This document shows positions 1-6,054 of a stretch of DNA of 16,096 bases, in pieces. The notes below the pieces were generated by a model that ran no database searches, was not told the DNA's origin, and was given only the letters and a program-made list of their open reading frames with translations. This DNA is from an uncultured Collinsella sp. Its GTDB lineage: Bacteria; Actinomycetota; Coriobacteriia; Coriobacteriales; Coriobacteriaceae. The first letter of the stretch is position 1; each line of letters begins with the position of its first letter. The stretch lies in contig CABSMV010000036.1 in the NCBI GenBank assembly GCA_902478935.1, positions 1 through 16,096 of the forward strand, written 5' to 3'. The translations under genes were made by a program, and so were the position numbers.

Positions 1-138
1 GAGTACGAAGAGCTCGAGGACGCTGGCGAGGACGTTACCGTCGAGGCCATTGACGTGGCCGATGCTGTGGATGAGGGCGTCGAGGTTGTCGATGCGGCGG
101 ATGCCGAGGACGATGCCGAGACCTCGGAGGGCGAGTAA
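1..138 (+). CDS. C-terminal acidic tail of a protein, probably GTPase Obg/CgtA (5' truncated)
   Basis: Frame 1 is open from the left edge to a TAA at 136-138 and gives the last 45 residues of a protein. The tail is extremely acidic: about half the residues are Asp or Glu, the rest mostly Ala and Val, with no Lys or Arg. This part has no fold-specific motif. Obg/CgtA GTPases often end in a variable acidic extension, and obg commonly sits just upstream of nadD and rsfS (sometimes with proBA between), so Obg is the best guess. That is inferred from context and composition, not from a GTPase motif. The stop is only 3 bases before the nadD ATG, and the last codons (GGAGGGCGAG) serve as the nadD ribosome binding site, so the two genes are very likely co-translated. 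The main alternative is any other protein with an acidic tail. Confidence 0.6.
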   Translation, partial: EYEELEDAGEDVTVEAIDVADAVDEGVEVVDAADAEDDAETSEGE

Positions 139-141
139 GCC

Positions 142-819
142 ATGTCGCTGCGCGGTGGAATCGGTCTGCCCGAGCTTCCTCTAGAGGACGGGCAGGAGTT
201 TAGGCTCGGCATTATGGGTGGCACCTTTGATCCCATCCATTACGGGCACCTGGTGACCGCTGAGCAGGCGCGTGAGTCCCTCGACTTGGATGCCGTGCTC
301 TTTATGCCGGCGGGCACGCCTGCCTTTAAGCTTGACAAACCGGTGACGCCTGCTGAGGACCGTTATGCCATGACGGTCCTCGCGACCGCCGCAAACCCGG
401 CCTTTTTGGCAAGCCGCTTCGAGATCGATCGCGCCGGTGTCACCTACACAGCCGATACGCTGCGTGCCCTTCGCGAGTTTTACCCGCCACAGGTGAAGCT
501 TTATTTTATTACGGGTGCCGATGCGATTATCGATATTGTGACCTGGCACAATGCAGATGAGATTGCCGAACTGGCAACCTTTATTGCTGCGACGCGTCCC
601 GGCTTTGACATCGATACGGCCCGGGCGCGGATTAAGGAATCGGGACTGCCATTCGACGTTCGCTATATTCAGATTCCGGCGCTGGCGATTAGCTCGACCA
701 ACATTCGCAAGCGGGTTGCTCGCGGCATGAGCGTGCGCTATCTTACGAGCGAGTCCGTGCTCGGCTATATCCGTAAGCGCGGCCTGTATGCCGATCTTGG
801 GCAAGAAGATTTTGATTGA
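142..819 (+). CDS. nadD: Nicotinate-nucleotide adenylyltransferase NadD
   Basis: NadD transfers AMP from ATP to nicotinate mononucleotide, making deamido-NAD in the cytosolic NAD biosynthesis pathway. The 225-residue product has the nucleotidyltransferase signature GTFDPIHYGH at residues 27-36 (the HxGH-type ATP site), FITGADAIIDIVTWH around 122-136, and ISSTNIR at 183-189, the C-terminal SSTxIR phosphate-binding motif. It is slightly longer than the usual 190-210 residues because about 20 residues precede the first beta strand. No in-frame ATG, GTG or TTG lies between M1 and the strand, so the ATG at 142 is the only sensible start. A GGAGGG-type ribosome binding site overlaps the end of the upstream gene. 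The order nadD-yqeK-rsfS is a widely conserved cluster. Family assignment is secure. Confidence 0.96.
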   Translation: MSLRGGIGLPELPLEDGQEFRLGIMGGTFDPIHYGHLVTAEQARESLDLDAVLFMPAGTPAFKLDKPVTPAEDRYAMTVLATAANPAFLASRFEIDRAGVTYTADTLRALREFYPPQVKLYFITGADAIIDIVTWHNADEIAELATFIAATRPGFDIDTARARIKESGLPFDVRYIQIPALAISSTNIRKRVARGMSVRYLTSESVLGYIRKRGLYADLGQEDFD

Positions 820-831
820 TGGGGGAGAACG

Positions 832-1440
832 TTGTCGGTAGAAGAACAGTTTGAGGACGACGAGCGCGCTCTCTTGACGCGTATCCACGAGTTGCTCGAT
901 GTGCGCATGAAGGATAAGCGTAAGCGCTACGTGCATTCGCTCGGGGTTGCCGAGACTGCGTTGCACCTAGCCGAGGTGTACGGTGTCGACCGCTTTGATG
1001 CCGCTGCCGCCGGCCTGATCCATGACTGGGACAAGGTGCTCTCCGACGACGAGCTGGTCACGCGCGCTCTGCATTACGGCATTAAGATTGCCGGCTCTCC
1101 GTCTGCCGCGACGCCGCTTTTGCATGGTCCGGTTGCCGCCTATGAGCTTCCGCAGCTTTTTCCCGAGCTGTCGCCGGCGGTCTTTCAGGCTGTCGACCGT
1201 CACACCGTGGGCGCTTGCGACATGACGCCGCTCGATATGGTGGTCTTTGTGGCCGATGCCATCGAACCCAACCGCCACGGCGATTATGCCCATGCGCTGC
1301 GCAAGATGGTGGGGAAGTCCTCACTCGATGAGTTGTTCTTCTCCTGTTTTGCGCAGGGTCTGGTCTATGTGATCCAGACCGGGCGTTATCTTTATCCCAC
1401 GGCTATTACGATTTACAACCATTACGCCCAGCTGCGCTAG
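832..1440 (+). CDS. yqeK: HD-domain protein YqeK, probable Ap4A hydrolase
   Basis: YqeK proteins are HD-superfamily phosphohydrolases; characterised members split diadenosine tetraphosphate symmetrically into two ADP. The 202-residue product shows the metal-ligand pattern of the family: H35 in YVHSLGVAETA, H64-D65 in AGLIHDWDK, H98 in LLHGP, H124 in the RHTVG segment, and D142 in VVFVADAIEPNR. The start is a TTG at 832, chosen because a GGGGGAG stretch at 821-827 gives a well-placed ribosome binding site and nothing better lies downstream before the first conserved His. It begins 12 bases after the nadD stop and ends 27 bases before rsfS, consistent with one transcript. The presence of yqeK between nadD and rsfS is the arrangement familiar from Firmicutes. 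The Ap4A substrate is inferred from the family. Confidence 0.92.
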   Translation: MSVEEQFEDDERALLTRIHELLDVRMKDKRKRYVHSLGVAETALHLAEVYGVDRFDAAAAGLIHDWDKVLSDDELVTRALHYGIKIAGSPSAATPLLHGPVAAYELPQLFPELSPAVFQAVDRHTVGACDMTPLDMVVFVADAIEPNRHGDYAHALRKMVGKSSLDELFFSCFAQGLVYVIQTGRYLYPTAITIYNHYAQLR

Positions 1441-1467
1441 CTCGGGCTGTCTAGAAAGAGGTATTCC

Positions 1468-1923
1468 ATGGCCGACGAGACCATGACCGACGAGCAGATT
1501 CTTGAAGGTGTGGAGCACAAGAGCTTCATTGCCACGTCCGACCGCACTGCCGCCTCGCTGTCCGCGAGCGGTGTCGCCGCCGAGGATGTCGCCCGCGCCG
1601 CCGCGCAGGCCGCCTACGACAAGAAAGGTGAGGACATTCAGGTGCTCGACCTGACTGAGCTTTCCGATGTGTGTGACTACTTTGTCCTCGCTACTGGCAT
1701 CAACAACCGCCAGGTTGATTCTATCGTCGACGAGATTGAGGAGAAGGTCGCCGAGGCTTGCGGCGAGCACCCGTTTTCCATCGAGGGCCGCGAGCAGAAG
1801 ACCTGGATGCTCATGGACTACGGTTCGGTTGTCGTCCACGTCTTCACTCCCGAGGCGCGCGAGTTCTACCGTCTCGAGAAGCTCTGGGGCGACGCCCCCC
1901 AGCTTCCCCTTGACCTCCTTTAG
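1468..1923 (+). CDS. rsfS: Ribosomal silencing factor RsfS
   Basis: RsfS (YbeB/DUF143) binds protein L14 on the large ribosomal subunit and blocks subunit joining during nutrient limitation. The conserved domain starts near residue 42 and includes the DYFVLATGINNRQVDSIVDEI segment (70-90), EGREQKTWMLMDYGSVVVHVF (106-126), and the YRLEKLW end motif (134-140) before a short Pro/Leu tail. The product is 151 residues, against about 105-130 for many family members, because of an unusual N-terminal extension of about 40 residues rich in Ala, Glu and Asp. The ATG at 1468 has AAGAGG at 1456-1461 with 6-base spacing, and no in-frame alternative start lies close to the domain, so the extension looks real. 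An intrinsic terminator follows 42 bases after the stop, making rsfS the last gene of the left cluster. Confidence 0.95.
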   Translation: MADETMTDEQILEGVEHKSFIATSDRTAASLSASGVAAEDVARAAAQAAYDKKGEDIQVLDLTELSDVCDYFVLATGINNRQVDSIVDEIEEKVAEACGEHPFSIEGREQKTWMLMDYGSVVVHVFTPEAREFYRLEKLWGDAPQLPLDLL

Positions 1924-1965
1924 TAGTTCATTTGGGACGGGCTTTTTAGCTAACCTTTACCGTTC

Positions 1966-2007
1966 GCCGGGCAGCTGCATCATTCGCAGCTGCCCGGCTT
2001 TCTTTTT
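1966..2007 (+). terminator. Intrinsic terminator after rsfS
   Basis: There is a perfect 13-bp inverted repeat (GCCGGGCAGCTGC at 1966-1978 and its complement at 1986-1998) with a 7-base loop, followed by TTTCTTTTT. The T-tract exists only on the + side, so this stops the nadD-yqeK-rsfS transcript. For dinB coming from the opposite strand, the same hairpin forms but lacks a U-tract. Confidence 0.93.
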
Positions 2008-2017
2008 GCCTAAGGGA

Positions 2018-3271
2018 CTAATCGATGAAGCGGGATTGACGGCCGAAGGATAGGGCGGTGTCGCCGAACTTGTCTCGGACGGCGTCGATAGCGACTGAGA
2101 GGTCGCGACGGTCGCTTGATTGGGCTCCGCGGTCGTCGATTTCGCAGAACAGGTCGGTCTGGATGCCGCCCTGATGGTCAAAGTCGCTCATGCCGATGCC
2201 CGCCAGGCGCACATGCATGCCTTCCTGCCAGATGTTGTCGAGCAGCTCGAGCGCCACCGCCACAAAAATGTTCTCATCGTCGGTCGGATGAGGTAGCCGG
2301 CGCTGTGCCGAGCGACCGCTTCCATACGAATACTTGAGCTTGAGCGTCACCGTTGCGCCCGTTAGTCCCTGACGGCGCAGGCGGCGTCCCACTGACTCGC
2401 CCAACAGCGCAATCGCCGCTTCGATGTCCTGACGTTCAGTCAAATCTTTCGCAAAGGTGCGTTCATTGCTGACCGACTTGACCTCGCGCTCCTCATCGAG
2501 GCTCGTGACTTCGGAGATTTCGAGTCCCAGCGCACGCTGGCGCATGCGCTCGCCGTTGACGCCAAAAATAGAGGCCAAGGTGGATTCCGGTGCACGTGAT
2601 AGCTCGCCGAGGGTGTAGATGCGCATGCGGCGCAGTCGTTCCTCGGCCGAGCGCCCGATGCCGCTCATAGCAGATACCGGCAGCGCGGCCAAAAAGCGCT
2701 GCTCAGTTCCGGGGCGCACGATGGTCAGCCCAAACGGCTTATCCCGCTCGCTTGCGATCTTTGCGACCGTCTTGTTGCAGCCCACGCCAATGGAGCAGGT
2801 CACTCCCAGACCTGCCACGCGGTCGCTTATACGCCGCGCAACCAACAGCGGGTCTTCGGGCGCAAAACGACCCGGTGTGAGATCGATAAAGGCCTCGTCG
2901 ATGGACACGCGCTCCACGCGCGGTGTCTCATCGGCAAGGATCGCCATGACCTGCGCGCTCACCTTACGGTAGCGATCAAAGTGTCCGTGCGTCCAAATGG
3001 CCTGCGGGCACAGGCGCCGCGCCTCGGCCGAGGGCATGGCAGAATGCACGCCAAAGCGACGTGCCTCGTACGAACACGTGGACACGACGCCGCGTGACTC
3101 GGCATCGCCACCCACGATGAGCGGCTTGCCGCGCCACTCGGGATGGTCGAGCATCTCCACGCTCGCAAAAAACGCGTCGAGATCCATGAGGCCCACCGCC
3201 GGTCCTGTCCAGGGCGGCGGCGTGACGCCCGCAGCATCTTCATAACCGTATGTATGTTCGCGTCTTTTCAT
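2018..3271 (-). CDS. dinB: Y-family DNA polymerase IV (DinB)
   Basis: DinB is a low-fidelity translesion DNA polymerase that extends past damaged bases and lacks proofreading. The 417-residue protein has the palm metal residues D30 in MDLDAFFASVE and D125-E126 in SIDEA, a Phe at position 35 where the steric gate lies, IGVGCNKTVAKIAS in the palm/thumb region, and a helix-hairpin-helix-like GIGRSAEERLRRM segment. A QTDLF pentapeptide at 371-375 fits the bacterial sliding-clamp binding consensus. It is longer than E. coli DinB (351) owing to about 22 extra N-terminal residues and about 40 residues after the clamp motif. The ATG at 3271 has no Shine-Dalgarno at normal spacing but has a -10 box ending 6 bases upstream, which supports this start as leaderless. 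The gene lies alone on the minus strand, convergent with rsfS and divergent from rpsP. Confidence 0.95.
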   Translation of the reverse strand: MKRREHTYGYEDAAGVTPPPWTGPAVGLMDLDAFFASVEMLDHPEWRGKPLIVGGDAESRGVVSTCSYEARRFGVHSAMPSAEARRLCPQAIWTHGHFDRYRKVSAQVMAILADETPRVERVSIDEAFIDLTPGRFAPEDPLLVARRISDRVAGLGVTCSIGVGCNKTVAKIASERDKPFGLTIVRPGTEQRFLAALPVSAMSGIGRSAEERLRRMRIYTLGELSRAPESTLASIFGVNGERMRQRALGLEISEVTSLDEEREVKSVSNERTFAKDLTERQDIEAAIALLGESVGRRLRRQGLTGATVTLKLKYSYGSGRSAQRRLPHPTDDENIFVAVALELLDNIWQEGMHVRLAGIGMSDFDHQGGIQTDLFCEIDDRGAQSSDRRDLSVAIDAVRDKFGDTALSFGRQSRFID

Positions 3272-3277
3272 GGGATG

Positions 3278-3283
3278 AGTATA
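3278..3283 (-). promoter_or_regulatory. Candidate -10 box of dinB (leaderless arrangement)
   Basis: Read on the minus strand, TATACT occupies positions -12 to -7 counted from the A of the dinB ATG, so transcription would begin at or next to the start codon. No convincing -35 hexamer is found 16-18 bases further upstream. No ribosome binding site lies between the box and the ATG; a GAGG just upstream of the box would be outside such a transcript. Confidence 0.6.
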
Positions 3284-3315
3284 CCTCGCAGCTCATGTGG
3301 GGTGCGTGGATGTGC

Positions 3316-3343
3316 TTGCAAATCGCGAATTCTTGTCTAAGAT
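3316..3343 (+). promoter_or_regulatory. Candidate upstream promoter of the rpsP operon
   Basis: TTGCAA (3316-3321) and TAAGAT (3338-3343) are separated by 16 bases; each matches the sigma-70 consensus at 4 of 6 positions. Transcription would begin near 3350, giving a leader of about 120 bases before rpsP. It lies back to back with the dinB promoter. Confidence 0.5.
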
Positions 3344-3353
3344 ATGGATTTGC

Positions 3354-3390
3354 CTTCGACTACACCGAAGAAGTTGGTCTCACGGACTTC
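3354..3390 (+). other. Two adjacent small stem-loops in the rpsP leader
   Basis: CTTCG (3354-3358) pairs with CGAAG (3366-3370) around a 7-base loop, and GAAGT (3370-3374) pairs with ACTTC (3386-3390) around an 11-base loop. The two stems share base 3370. They would be present only in transcripts from the upstream promoter. Stems of this length can arise by chance, so any role is speculative. Confidence 0.3.
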
Positions 3391-3416
3391 ACCTGCCCGC
3401 GTCGATGGCGTATTAT
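3388..3416 (+). promoter_or_regulatory. Candidate proximal promoter of the rpsP operon
   Basis: TTCACC (3388-3393) and TATTAT (3411-3416) are separated by exactly 17 bases. The -10 box matches the consensus at 5 of 6 positions and the -35 at 4 of 6, so this is the stronger of the two candidates. Transcription would begin near 3423, leaving a leader of about 50 bases with a small GCAGC/GCTGC hairpin at 3439-3453 just before the ribosome binding site. Confidence 0.6.
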
Positions 3417-3472
3417 GTTCAGCTGTTTGTTTGTAGTTGCAGCCTAAAGCTGCTTGGTTGGAGGAGTTTCCT

Positions 3473-3814
3473 TTGGCAGTCAAGATTCGCCTTGCTCGTC
3501 ACGGCGCTAAGAAGCGTCCGTACTACCGTGTCGTCGTCGCCGATTCCCGCGCCCCGCGTGACGGTCGTATCATCGAGGAGGTTGGCCGCTACAACCCGAT
3601 GACCGCCCCCAAGACCATCAACCTCGATCTCGAGAAGATCGCCGACTGGCAGTCCAAGGGCGCTCAGCTCACCGACGCTGTCGCTGCTCTGGTCAAGGCC
3701 GCCAACGAGGGCGAGAAGACCGAGACCGTCGTCAAGAAGTCCAAGAAGCAGCTCGCCAAAGAGGCCGAGGCCGCTAAGGCTGCCGCTGAGGCCGCTGAGG
3801 GCGCCGAGGAGTAA
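3473..3814 (+). CDS. rpsP: 30S ribosomal protein S16
   Basis: S16 is a small-subunit protein needed for 30S assembly. The 113-residue product opens with AVKIRLARHGAKKRPYYRVVVADSRAPRDGR, the hallmark S16 N-terminus, followed by IIEEVGRYNPM (33-43). The conserved domain ends near residue 75, and a charged Lys/Ala/Glu-rich tail of about 35 residues follows, as in other high-GC Gram-positives. The reading frame is open further upstream to an ATG at 3437, but the start is placed at the TTG at 3473: GGAGGAG at 3460-3466 lies 6 bases before it, and the family begins with M-(A/V)-(V/T)-KIRL. It is the first gene of the rpsP-khpA-rimM-trmD-lepB operon, and its last codons (GAGGAG) form the ribosome binding site of khpA. 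Confidence 0.97.
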   Translation: MAVKIRLARHGAKKRPYYRVVVADSRAPRDGRIIEEVGRYNPMTAPKTINLDLEKIADWQSKGAQLTDAVAALVKAANEGEKTETVVKKSKKQLAKEAEAAKAAAEAAEGAEE

Positions 3815-3817
3815 ATC

Positions 3818-4102
3818 GTGCCTGAGGTTGACGCTGCACAGCTCGAGGGTGAGGCAATGCTCTCAGATCGCATCGCCGATCTCGTCGAATATCTCGTTGT
3901 TCAGATCGTCGACGACCCGGATTCCGTGAGCCTTGAGGTCATCGATGGTGACGACGCCTCCACGATTGAGGTTTCGGTTGCCGAGGATGATGTCGCTAAG
4001 GTCATCGGCCGTCGTGGCCGTACCATCAAGGCCATTCGCACGCTCGCCCGTGCACTGGCCGCTCGCCTCGACACTGCAGTCGAGGTAGAGGTTCTGGGCT
4101 AG
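3818..4102 (+). CDS. khpA: KH-domain RNA-binding protein KhpA (YlqC family)
   Basis: KhpA is a small single-KH-domain RNA-binding protein; in Gram-positives it pairs with KhpB (Jag/EloR) and binds many transcripts. The 94-residue product has the KH core VAKVIGRRGRTIKAIRTLARA at 59-79, with the GxxG loop as GRRG at 64-67, preceded by the typical LVEYLVVQIVDDPDSVSLEV segment. The family is usually about 75-80 residues. The 13 residues before M14 come from choosing the GTG at 3818, which has GAGGAG at 3806-3811 with 6-base spacing; an ATG at 3857 is a possible alternative, but its purine-rich site is too close. It lies 3 bases after rpsP and 4 bases before rimM, the usual place for this gene between S16 and RimM. 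Confidence 0.93.
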   Translation: MPEVDAAQLEGEAMLSDRIADLVEYLVVQIVDDPDSVSLEVIDGDDASTIEVSVAEDDVAKVIGRRGRTIKAIRTLARALAARLDTAVEVEVLG

Positions 4103-4115
4103 GACCTTGAGGTCC
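4102..4115 (+). promoter_or_regulatory. Hairpin enclosing the rimM start codon
   Basis: GGACC (4102-4106) and GGTCC (4111-4115) form a perfect 5-bp stem closed by a 4-base loop, TTGA, whose first three bases are the rimM start codon. The last base of the khpA stop codon (4100-4102) is the first base of the stem. CTG (4094-4096) and CAG (4116-4118) could extend the stem across a bulge. Ribosomes ending khpA translation would melt it, consistent with translational coupling; this is inferred from the sequence. Confidence 0.5.
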
Positions 4116-4628
4116 CAGTACAAAAACATCGCCCGTGTGGTCAAGCCGCACGGAAGGAAGGGGGAGGTCCTCGCGCAGCCGCTGCGGGGGCTTCCTTCTG
4201 TATTGACGCCGGGTATGCGCGTCGTCTTGACGCCGCCGGCGCTCAAGCGCGACCGTTTTTGCACGGTCGTATCCGTCACCGATACGGGCGATGACGATCT
4301 GGTCTCGTTTGAGGGCATTGACGACTTGACGGCCGCCGAGGGCATCACCGGATGCTACGTACTGGCAAATCGTGACGACTTTGAGCTCGATTCGCTCGAC
4401 GCCGCCTATACCGACCTGATGGGTCGCGAGGTGGTCGACGAGCGCTTTGGCTCGCTCGGCACGATTGTCGAGATCATGTCGACGCCCGTCAACGATGTTT
4501 GGGTTGTCGAGGGCGATCGGTACGGCGAGGTGCTGATTCCCGTGATCGAGCAGGTTGTGCTCGATCTTCCCGATCAGGGGACAATTTCCGTCCACGTTAT
4601 GGACGGCCTGATCGATATGGACAAGTAG
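4107..4628 (+). CDS. rimM: Ribosome maturation factor RimM
   Basis: RimM binds protein S19 in the 30S head and assists late processing and assembly of the small subunit. The 173-residue product has the RimM N-terminal barrel with the IARVVKPHGRKGEV signature (8-21) and a C-terminal PRC-barrel from about residue 98 (YTDLMGREVVDERFGSLGTIVEI) to VLIPVIEQVVLDLPDQGTISVHVMDGL. Length is normal. The start is TTG at 4107: an in-frame stop at 4086 limits the choice, and the next candidate (GTG at 4137) would cut into the first beta strand. The ribosome binding site is poor, just AGGA at 4101-4104 with 2-base spacing and buried in a hairpin, so efficient initiation probably depends on khpA translation ending 4 bases upstream. 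trmD follows after 10 bases, a very widely conserved pairing. Confidence 0.94.
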   Translation: MRSQYKNIARVVKPHGRKGEVLAQPLRGLPSVLTPGMRVVLTPPALKRDRFCTVVSVTDTGDDDLVSFEGIDDLTAAEGITGCYVLANRDDFELDSLDAAYTDLMGREVVDERFGSLGTIVEIMSTPVNDVWVVEGDRYGEVLIPVIEQVVLDLPDQGTISVHVMDGLIDMDK

Positions 4629-4638
4629 GGAGGAAAAC

Positions 4639-5385
4639 ATGCTGATCGAGACCCTTTCGGTCTTTCCCGAGATGTTTGAGCCCGTTATGTCCACGTCGAT
4701 CTTGGGCCGCGCCCGCAAGGCCGGCCTTTTTGATTTTAAGGCCTATAACCTGCGTGACTGGACGCATGACCGTCATCGTACCGTCGATGACGAGCCGTAC
4801 GGCGGCGGGCAGGGCATGCTCATGAAGGTCGAGCCCATCGCCGAGGCCATCGAGGCTATTAGCTCCGAGGGTCCCAAGCCCACCGTGGTGTTCTTCACGC
4901 CCTGCGGCGAGCCCTTTACGCAGCATGTGGCCGAGCGCCTGCTCAAAAGTGAGCGTCTGCTGTTTGTGTGCAGCCGCTACGAGGGCGTCGACGAGCGCGC
5001 GTATGCGTATGCCGACGAGCGCCTGTCGATCGGCGACTACGTGCTCACGGGCGGAGAGCTTCCTGCTATGGTCGTTGCCGATGCCGTCGTGCGCTTGATT
5101 CCCGGCGCCCTTGGCGACGAGATGAGCAACGTCGATGAGTCCTTCTCGACTGCCGAGGACGGTGGCCTGCTCGAGTACGCGCAGTACACCCGCCCCGCCG
5201 AGTTCAACGGCGAGGGCGTGCCGCCGGTGCTCGTGAGCGGCGACCATGCGAAGGTTGACGCTTGGCGCCGCAAGAATGCCATCGAGCGCACCTGCCGCTG
5301 GCGTCCCGACCTGATCGAGACGGCGCGGCTTACGCCCGAGGAGCGCGCATACGCGCAGGATTTGCTTTCTGGAAGAGGTGAATAA
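4639..5385 (+). CDS. trmD: tRNA (guanine-N1-)-methyltransferase TrmD
   Basis: TrmD uses S-adenosylmethionine to methylate N1 of G37, next to the anticodon, preventing +1 frameshifts. The 248-residue product shows the family motifs in order: LSVFPEMF (6-13), DEPYGGGQGM (51-60), FFTPCGEPF (85-93), CSRYEGVDER (111-120), IGDYVLTGGE (131-140) and YTRPAEF (183-189). The 85-140 segment forms the trefoil-knotted SAM site of SPOUT enzymes. One departure is Ser at 112, where the common motif reads CGRYEG (Gly113 in E. coli). The ATG at 4639 has a strong AGGGAGGA ribosome binding site. Length matches the family. It follows rimM by 10 bases and its last bases serve as the lepB ribosome binding site. Confidence 0.97.
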   Translation: MLIETLSVFPEMFEPVMSTSILGRARKAGLFDFKAYNLRDWTHDRHRTVDDEPYGGGQGMLMKVEPIAEAIEAISSEGPKPTVVFFTPCGEPFTQHVAERLLKSERLLFVCSRYEGVDERAYAYADERLSIGDYVLTGGELPAMVVADAVVRLIPGALGDEMSNVDESFSTAEDGGLLEYAQYTRPAEFNGEGVPPVLVSGDHAKVDAWRRKNAIERTCRWRPDLIETARLTPEERAYAQDLLSGRGE

Positions 5386-5386
5386 C

Positions 5387-5995
5387 ATGGAGGACAATAA
5401 AGGCCGCCAACGAGTTCATCTTGAACATGATTTTGGCGAGAGGTCCGTTTTCACTTTGCGGGGCGCCTTGGAATGGGTTTTGGTCATTCTAATTGCGCTC
5501 ACGGCCACCTTCCTGATTCGCTCGTTTGTGGTCGAGCCCTTTGTGGTGCCCACCGGGTCCATGGAGTCCACGATCGAGATTGGCGACCAGATCCTGGCAC
5601 AAAAGGTGAGCCTCGAGCTCGGTCAGCCCGTCAAGCAGGGCGATATCGTGGTGTTTCACAACCCCGATGGCACCTCCGAGCATGATGTTCTTGTCAAGCG
5701 TGTTATTGCCACGGCCGGCCAGACGGTCGACCTGCAGGATGGCAAGGTGGTCGTTGACGGCCAAGCGCTCGACGAGGACTATACGACGGGCATGAGCTGG
5801 CCACTTTCGGTCCAAGCGCCCGGTGCTCAGGTAAGCTATCCCTACACCGTTCCCGACGGGTGCGTGTGGGTGATGGGCGACAACCGCGAAAACTCTGCCG
5901 ACTCACGCTACTTTGGTCCCGTCGATCGCTCTGATTTGATCGCTGTGGCGCTTGTGCGCTACTGGCCGCTCAACCGCATCGGCGCTATCGACTAA
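5387..5995 (+). CDS. lepB: Signal peptidase I
   Basis: Signal peptidase I removes N-terminal signal peptides from exported proteins at the outer face of the membrane. The 202-residue product has a short charged N-terminus, one membrane segment (about 29-44, WVLVILIALTATFLI), then the catalytic Ser58 in VVPTGSMEST and the general base Lys104 in VLVKRVIA, followed by the MGDNRENSADSRYFGPV box (163-179). The single-span N-in topology is typical of Gram-positive SipS-like enzymes. An in-frame GTG at 5378 would add three residues and overlap trmD, but the GGAAGAGG at 5371-5378 is ideally spaced for the ATG at 5387, so that start is used. Its place directly after trmD is not universal, but lepB is commonly found near rplS and rnhB in actinobacteria. 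Confidence 0.95.
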   Translation: MEDNKGRQRVHLEHDFGERSVFTLRGALEWVLVILIALTATFLIRSFVVEPFVVPTGSMESTIEIGDQILAQKVSLELGQPVKQGDIVVFHNPDGTSEHDVLVKRVIATAGQTVDLQDGKVVVDGQALDEDYTTGMSWPLSVQAPGAQVSYPYTVPDGCVWVMGDNRENSADSRYFGPVDRSDLIAVALVRYWPLNRIGAID

Positions 5996-6002
5996 AAACC
6001 GC

Positions 6003-6008
6003 TATAGT
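6003..6008 (+). promoter_or_regulatory. Possible -10 box upstream of glyQ
   Basis: TATAGT lies just after the lepB stop in the 59-base lepB-glyQ gap. No recognisable -35 hexamer sits 16-18 bases upstream. No T-box-like leader, specifier or antiterminator hairpin is visible, and there is no terminator here, so glyQS may equally be read from the rpsP operon. Confidence 0.3.
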
Positions 6009-6054
6009 ACAGTACCTAACCGTGTAATCGTTTCGACGAGGGGATATTAGAGGC

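Noticed and set aside
3248..3264. A LexA/SOS-box-like sequence (CGAACATACATACG on the minus strand) at the start of dinB.
   Set aside because: One half-site, CGAAC, is good but the other does not match the expected GTTCG, and it lies inside the coding sequence downstream of the promoter.
3437..3472. A longer rpsP start at the ATG at 3437.
   Set aside because: It would add 12 residues not seen in S16 proteins and would place the strong GGAGGAG inside the gene; the TTG at 3473 fits both the family and the ribosome binding site.
5996..6054. A T-box or other riboswitch controlling glyQS.
   Set aside because: The gap is only 59 bases, too short for a T-box, and contains no specifier or terminator/antiterminator structure.
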